A stretch of 64,000 nucleotides of DNA from Edolisoma coerulescens (lineage: Eukaryota; Chordata; Aves; Passeriformes; Campephagidae), in the NCBI GenBank assembly GCA_013397115.1, contig VWZW01001070.1, positions 42,499 to 106,498 of the forward strand. Direction: 5' to 3'. The position numbers and the translations under genes are program-made. Of the stretch, positions 59,868 through 64,000 are shown in pieces (the stretch's first letter is position 1; every line of letters begins with the position of its first letter). The notes beneath the pieces are model-generated. The model was not told the DNA's origin and ran no database searches. It saw nothing but the letters and a program-made list of their open reading frames with translations.

Positions 59868-60130
59868 TGGCTTCCCACTGCCAGAGGGCAGGACTGGATG
59901 GGATGTTGGGAAGGAATTGTTCCCTGGGAGGGTGGGCAGGCCCTGGCACAGGGTGCCCAGTGCAGCTGTGGCTGCCCCTGGATCCCTGGCAGTGCCCAAG
60001 GCCAGGCTGGACATTGGGGCTGGGAGCAGCCTGGGACAGTGGGAAGTGTCCCTGTCCACAGCAGGGGTGGCACTGGTTGATCTCTACTGTTCCTCCCAAC
60101 CTAGACCATTCCAAGATCAGGGTATCCCAG
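59868..60130 (+). mobile_element. CR1 LINE 3' end, type A
   Basis: Sense: 'gggaaggaattgttccctgg', 'caaggccaggctggacattg' and tail 'agaccattccaagatcaggg'. Confidence 0.93.
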
Positions 60131-60833
60131 AATCAGAGCAATGGTGCTGCTCCGACAGTGCAGGACAAGCTTTGGTGACAGCTCCAGGGACACCCCCCAT
60201 TTTCAACCCTCACACATTGCTCAGGTGTGTCTTCAATGGAATTCCATTTAGACAGAGATAAACCTGATGATATCAAACAGAAACACCTTCCCTGAAATAC
60301 TGCAAGGGAAAAGAATCCTTCGAATGCCTTCATGGGATGAATGAAGCGGGCGCTGAGCACGGAGAGCTCCGAGTTTAACAGGATGAAATAGTACAGTCCT
60401 GATGGACTCGGATTCTGCTGCAAGGAATATTTTACAATCCTGAGAAGTATTTATGAGGAAAATTACTGTGAAGGAACAGAATAAAATTTGGCTTTATAGA
60501 TCATCCTTTATACTCGAGTCGTGTCCCATTTCTTTGCGTGGCTGAGGAGCGCAGTCGTGTTGGAAGAATGAAACATCTCTGAGGAGCTCCGGAGCGATGG
60601 ATGGGAACAGCCTCGAGGAACGAGCTGACTTTGAACAGACAGAGGAGATACGAGCCCCGGTCCTGGGATGAACCCATGCTTAATGGGATCACCACCTCAT
60701 CCCTGCCTTTAAGCAGCACAGGAGATGGCAGAAATCAGCCAAGGGAGCAGGGAATTGATGGCTCTGGGCAGCAGGAGTAGACACCGTCACCCATGGTCCC
60801 AAATCATGGCCCCTGGGCCTTCTAACACTGACC

Positions 60834-60928
60834 AAACACTCCTGGAGCTCTGGCAGACTCAGGGAGCCTGGGCAGTGCCCAGCACCCTCTGGGAGAAGAG
60901 CCTTTCCCTGATCTCCAGCCTAAATGGA
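60834..60928 (-). mobile_element. CR1 LINE fragment, type C
   Basis: 'ggagctctggcagactcagg', 'gagcctgggcagtgcccagc' and 'gagaagagcctttccctgat' correspond to the internal part of the 9265-9480 copy. Confidence 0.75.
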
Positions 60929-61451
60929 TGAGATGCCTGAGTAAGGTTCAGCCTGTCCCTCCCCTTGTAAGAATCCTCCAGATTTACTGCTCAAGGCACA
61001 GCCAGGGCAAAGGAAGCCACGAATCCAGCTTGGGTTTCTGAGTCCAAACCCTGTTGTCTTGTCTGGAAGAAGTGGAATAGCAACAACTGGTAAAGTAGAG
61101 GGGAACAGCCATTGGAAGGGATCACTGCAAAGGAACAGGTAAATAATGCATTATTTCAGTCTTCTGGTCACACAAGTGCTTTGGGATGGGACCTGCTCAA
61201 GGCTGGGACTCCCTCCTCTCCCACCTCTGCCCTGATTTTGGGTTCATCTGCAGCAACCAGCAACCCCAACCTTGTTTAGCCTGAAGTTAAACAGAAACCA
61301 AGCCTGACGCTGGGTCCTGCCTGGCAATCCAAAATGAAACAGGAGAATAGCCCAGGATCTTCCACTGGACGTGGCAAACACAGCTTTGGTTAAGAGGACA
61401 TTGAGAATAAACCATGAAAGTGCCAGAGAAAGCACTGGGAGAAGCGAGCCA

Positions 61452-61501
61452 GCCATTGCCATTGCCATTGCCATTGCCATTCCCATTGCCATTCCCACTG
61501 C
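61452..61501. repeat. (GCCATT)n hexamer repeat, about 8 copies
   Basis: gccattgccattgccattgcc with two c-for-g changes. Confidence 0.95.
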
Positions 61502-61759
61502 CCCATCCCTGTGTTGCAGGGTGTGGCACAGTTCTCATCTGTATCCCAGACCAGCAGGTCTGGAAAGGTTCTTCAGGGAAGGAGAACCAGGAAGAGCCAA
61601 GCACTGAGGCTCTCCATGGGGGATATTCCCACACCAAGTGATGGGGAAACTTTGGAGTCACCTGCCAGGGTTCCAGCTGGATAAATTCCCCACTCACACA
61701 TGGGATGAGCAGCACAACTACGGAGTGCAAACGTGGACTGCGGGGAAGCTCAGGTTGTT

Positions 61760-62150
61760 GTGGAAGCGAAGAGCTCTCGGCTCCTCGTGCAGACAATTCT
61801 GGCAGCCTACAATAACTGCTTCCCTGACAATGTGGCTCTCATTTGTAAGTGTCACATTGGAGACAAGGAAAAGCATTTTAATGTGACAGCAAAATTTGAC
61901 TTGGGAGCTAATTACTTTAATTTGAGAGAATTTTTGGCTCATCTGCATACTTGACAATTATTTACAACTTACATTGGTAATTAGAGGTTGGGTCTTGTGC
62001 TGAAATATTGCAAATGGCTTTGGAGACATTTGCTGATCCTCCCAACTTTGAGAGGAAATGAATTTATTAGTAGTTAATATGTAAAATATTTGTACTTCTG
62101 ACCTTTTGTTAAACATTCTTCCTCTATTTTAAATGATTGGTTGTCAGAGC
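61760..62150. promoter_or_regulatory. Candidate conserved non-coding element in NEGR1 intron
   Basis: About 400 bp of repeat-free DNA rich in homeodomain/POU-like words (gctaattactttaatttgag, catctgcatacttgacaatt, ttggtaattagaggttgg). Several short frames cross it, but none is recognisable or splice-flanked. Confidence 0.3.
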
Positions 62151-62785
62151 CATTTTTCTCCAAGTGACGTGTGACATTGTAAATAAGCTCTTGAATTAAG
62201 CAGCACATTAAATCTCCGTGTTCAGTGGCAACCTTTGATAGTTCTCATATATCAGGGAGACTTTGTTGGTTCTGCTGTGTTGAGGCAATGTCATACAGCA
62301 GCGTGAATGATAATTTTTTACACTGAACTTTCCAGTTTCTGCACGGTTTCCACATCATTCTTGTGCTCTTGACAAAGGATGTGGAGTTAAGCAGGTTGGA
62401 ACATGATTTCTCTCCTTTTTTTGGTGTACAAGGAAGGAAGTTTTTGGTTGGAAGTGCTGGTAGCCTTCGAGCAAATCTTCCACTGAGATGATTGGCAGAT
62501 GATTTCTAAGATGTGGGGTTCATTCAGGTTTTTTGTTGGTTTTCTTAAGCATTTCTGGTAGGTTCCTCTTGGTCATATTTCTGCATAGTGCATGTATTCC
62601 TGTCTTTTTACAGAAATATTAAAAACCCCATAATCCATGGAAATTTATTCCCGAAATGCACCAGTAGCCAAGGAATTAATCATCAATAGTGTTTTGATTA
62701 GGAGAAGGTGGTGAATGAAATAAATAACAAAGTCCAACTGGTTGCTAATTCCAGAAGTTACAGAGGCACCTTGAATCCTAACACG

Positions 62786-63030
62786 GCCTCAGGCTGGGCC
62801 AGGGGAGGCTCAGGGTGGACAGCAGCAGGAATTTCCCCATGGAAAGGGAGGTCAGGCCTTGGCAGGGGCTGCCCAGGGAGGTTTGGGGTCCCCATCCCTG
62901 GAGGTGTCCCAGGAAGGGCTGGAGGTGGCACTCAGGGCTCTGGGCTGGGGACAAGGTGAGGATCAGTCATGGATTGGACTTGGTGATCCTGGAGGGGTTT
63001 TCCAACCTCAGTGACCCTGGGATTCTGTGT
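62786..63030 (+). mobile_element. CR1 LINE 3' end, type B
   Basis: Sense: 'cggcctcaggctgggccagg', 'gggctggaggtggcactcag' and tail 'tgaccctgggattctgtgtg'. Confidence 0.93.
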
Positions 63031-63760
63031 GACTCCATCTCCCAGGTCTGCCCTGTGCATCAACACTGCTCAATCCTGTCCTTTGTAAGGGGGGGTATGG
63101 CTTAAATTGAAGGACACAGGAAAAGTCACCTCCATAAAGGGATCCAGGCTCGCTGGCACCTGAAATCCCCCCACACCTGTTTTTGCAGAACCACAGCTCT
63201 GTACGTGCTCGGCAGCAGGAGAACGAAGCAGGTTACCCTGGCGATTCTCCACTCCCACATCAGTCAGCAAAGGCCGTGGCCACCCTTCCCTCCTCGCAGT
63301 AAAAAGCGCCGAGCCCGTTCATGAGGGATGATTGCAATTTCCACGGGGCTGTGTATGCAAGGAACAAACATAACTCACCACGAGCTGAGCTATTTGCTCT
63401 TCAGCTCCGAGAGCGTTTGTCTCCAGCACTTGACGTGACATTAACTATTCATGGAACTCGAGAGTGTTCAAACACTGCCCGAGTGAAATTGTTACAACTT
63501 TTCAACTTGATTGAGATCTTCCCTGAGCCAGACCCTGCGGCAGCCAGCACCGGGCTCTCCGCGCGTCGGGAATGGGGAGCGTCCGGGTGCCGGGAGCCAT
63601 CGGCGCCCTGCGGAGCTGGGCTCCTCCAGACTGATCCAGGAGAGCCGCCTCGCGCGGCTCCAGTGGGATTTACCGCCCGCGCATCGCAGTGAGGTGATCT
63701 GCCACTGAACACACGGTTTGGCACCCGCACCTGGGGCTCCCCGGGGGTGGCTCCGGGGAA

Positions 63761-64000
63761 GGGATCCACGTCCCGTGTCACTGACCCCACTGAGGGATCC
63801 ATCCCCCGTCACTGACCCCACTGAGGGATCCATGTCCCATCACTGACCCCACTGAGGGATCCACGTCCCATCACTGACCCCACTGAGGGATCCATCACCC
63901 GTCACTGACCCCACTGAGGGATCCACGTCCCATCACTGACCCCACTGAGGGATCCATTACCCGTCACTGACCCCACTGAGGGATCCATCTCCCCTACCTG
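63761..64000. repeat. 31-bp minisatellite running off the window
   Basis: ctgaccccactgag recurs every 31 bp (63781, 63812, 63843, 63874 and onward), with atcccccgtca / acgtcccatca alternation. At least 7 copies; the right end is outside the window. Confidence 0.96.

Larger units (their letters stand above)
53412..64000 (-). other. NEGR1: NEGR1 last intron (partial)
   Basis: No frame resembling an Ig-domain exon (N-x-T-C or D-x-G-x-Y-x-C motif beside a splice acceptor) was found here, so this is taken as part of the large intron preceding the terminal exon. It contains CR1 copies, AT-rich candidate regulatory stretches and a tandem array at the right edge. Confidence 0.75.

Noticed and set aside
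61718..61957. Possible NEGR1 or other coding exon
   Set aside because: Short open frames on both strands, but none matches IgLON domains and no splice acceptor/donor pair frames them.
63761..64000. CRISPR-like array
   Set aside because: Repeats are contiguous 31-bp units without unique spacers, in a vertebrate genome; it is a minisatellite. The same applies to 27693-28030.

Overview
The window looks like a piece of a bird chromosome, probably a songbird or other neoavian. Three things support this: dozens of CR1 LINE 3' ends with the avian octamer-like tail (attctgtg), one solo endogenous-retrovirus LTR, and the gene order ZRANB2 - NEGR1. The DNA is eukaryotic, with spliced genes on the minus strand, large non-coding intervals, tandem repeats and assembly gaps (45 N at 6698-6742; single N at 8040, 8324, 9028 and 24152).

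Layout. (1) 1-9.1 kb: the 5' eight coding exons of ZRANB2 on the minus strand, a splicing regulator with two RanBP2-type zinc fingers and an RS tail. Exon 1 starts at 9001 and exon 8 ends at 1055. The last exon(s), about 70 residues by comparison with the mammalian protein, lie beyond position 1. The exon-2 region occurs twice (7613-8039 and 8325-8751) around N junctions, most likely a false assembly duplication. (2) 9.1-53.2 kb: intergenic DNA or NEGR1 downstream sequence. It holds CR1 fragments, an LTR, at least a dozen minisatellites or microsatellites, a CpG-rich block at 31.65-32.30 kb with an RFX X-box-like site, and two minus-strand 3'UTR-like tails near 33.1 and 34.6 kb with no recognisable coding exon. 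(3) 53287-53411: the terminal coding exon of NEGR1 (minus strand), encoding the GPI-anchor signal. Its 3'UTR runs downward to at least about 51.25 kb. (4) 53.4-64.0 kb: the last intron of NEGR1, with CR1s, AT-rich stretches that resemble conserved regulatory DNA, and a 31-bp tandem array that runs off the end of the window.

The two genes are transcribed in the same direction. ZRANB2 acts in nuclear pre-mRNA splicing and NEGR1 in neuronal cell adhesion; nothing in the sequence links them functionally. No tRNA, rRNA, CRISPR array, bacterial gene or complete new protein-coding gene could be supported. Most long open frames here are CR1 or minisatellite translations. CR1 fragments are described as three 3'-end types defined only within this window: type A (tail with a 'ggtgtccctgcccatggcag' core), type B (about 450 bp, with a G-rich internal block) and type C (tail with a 'ggatgatcctgtgggtccc' core).
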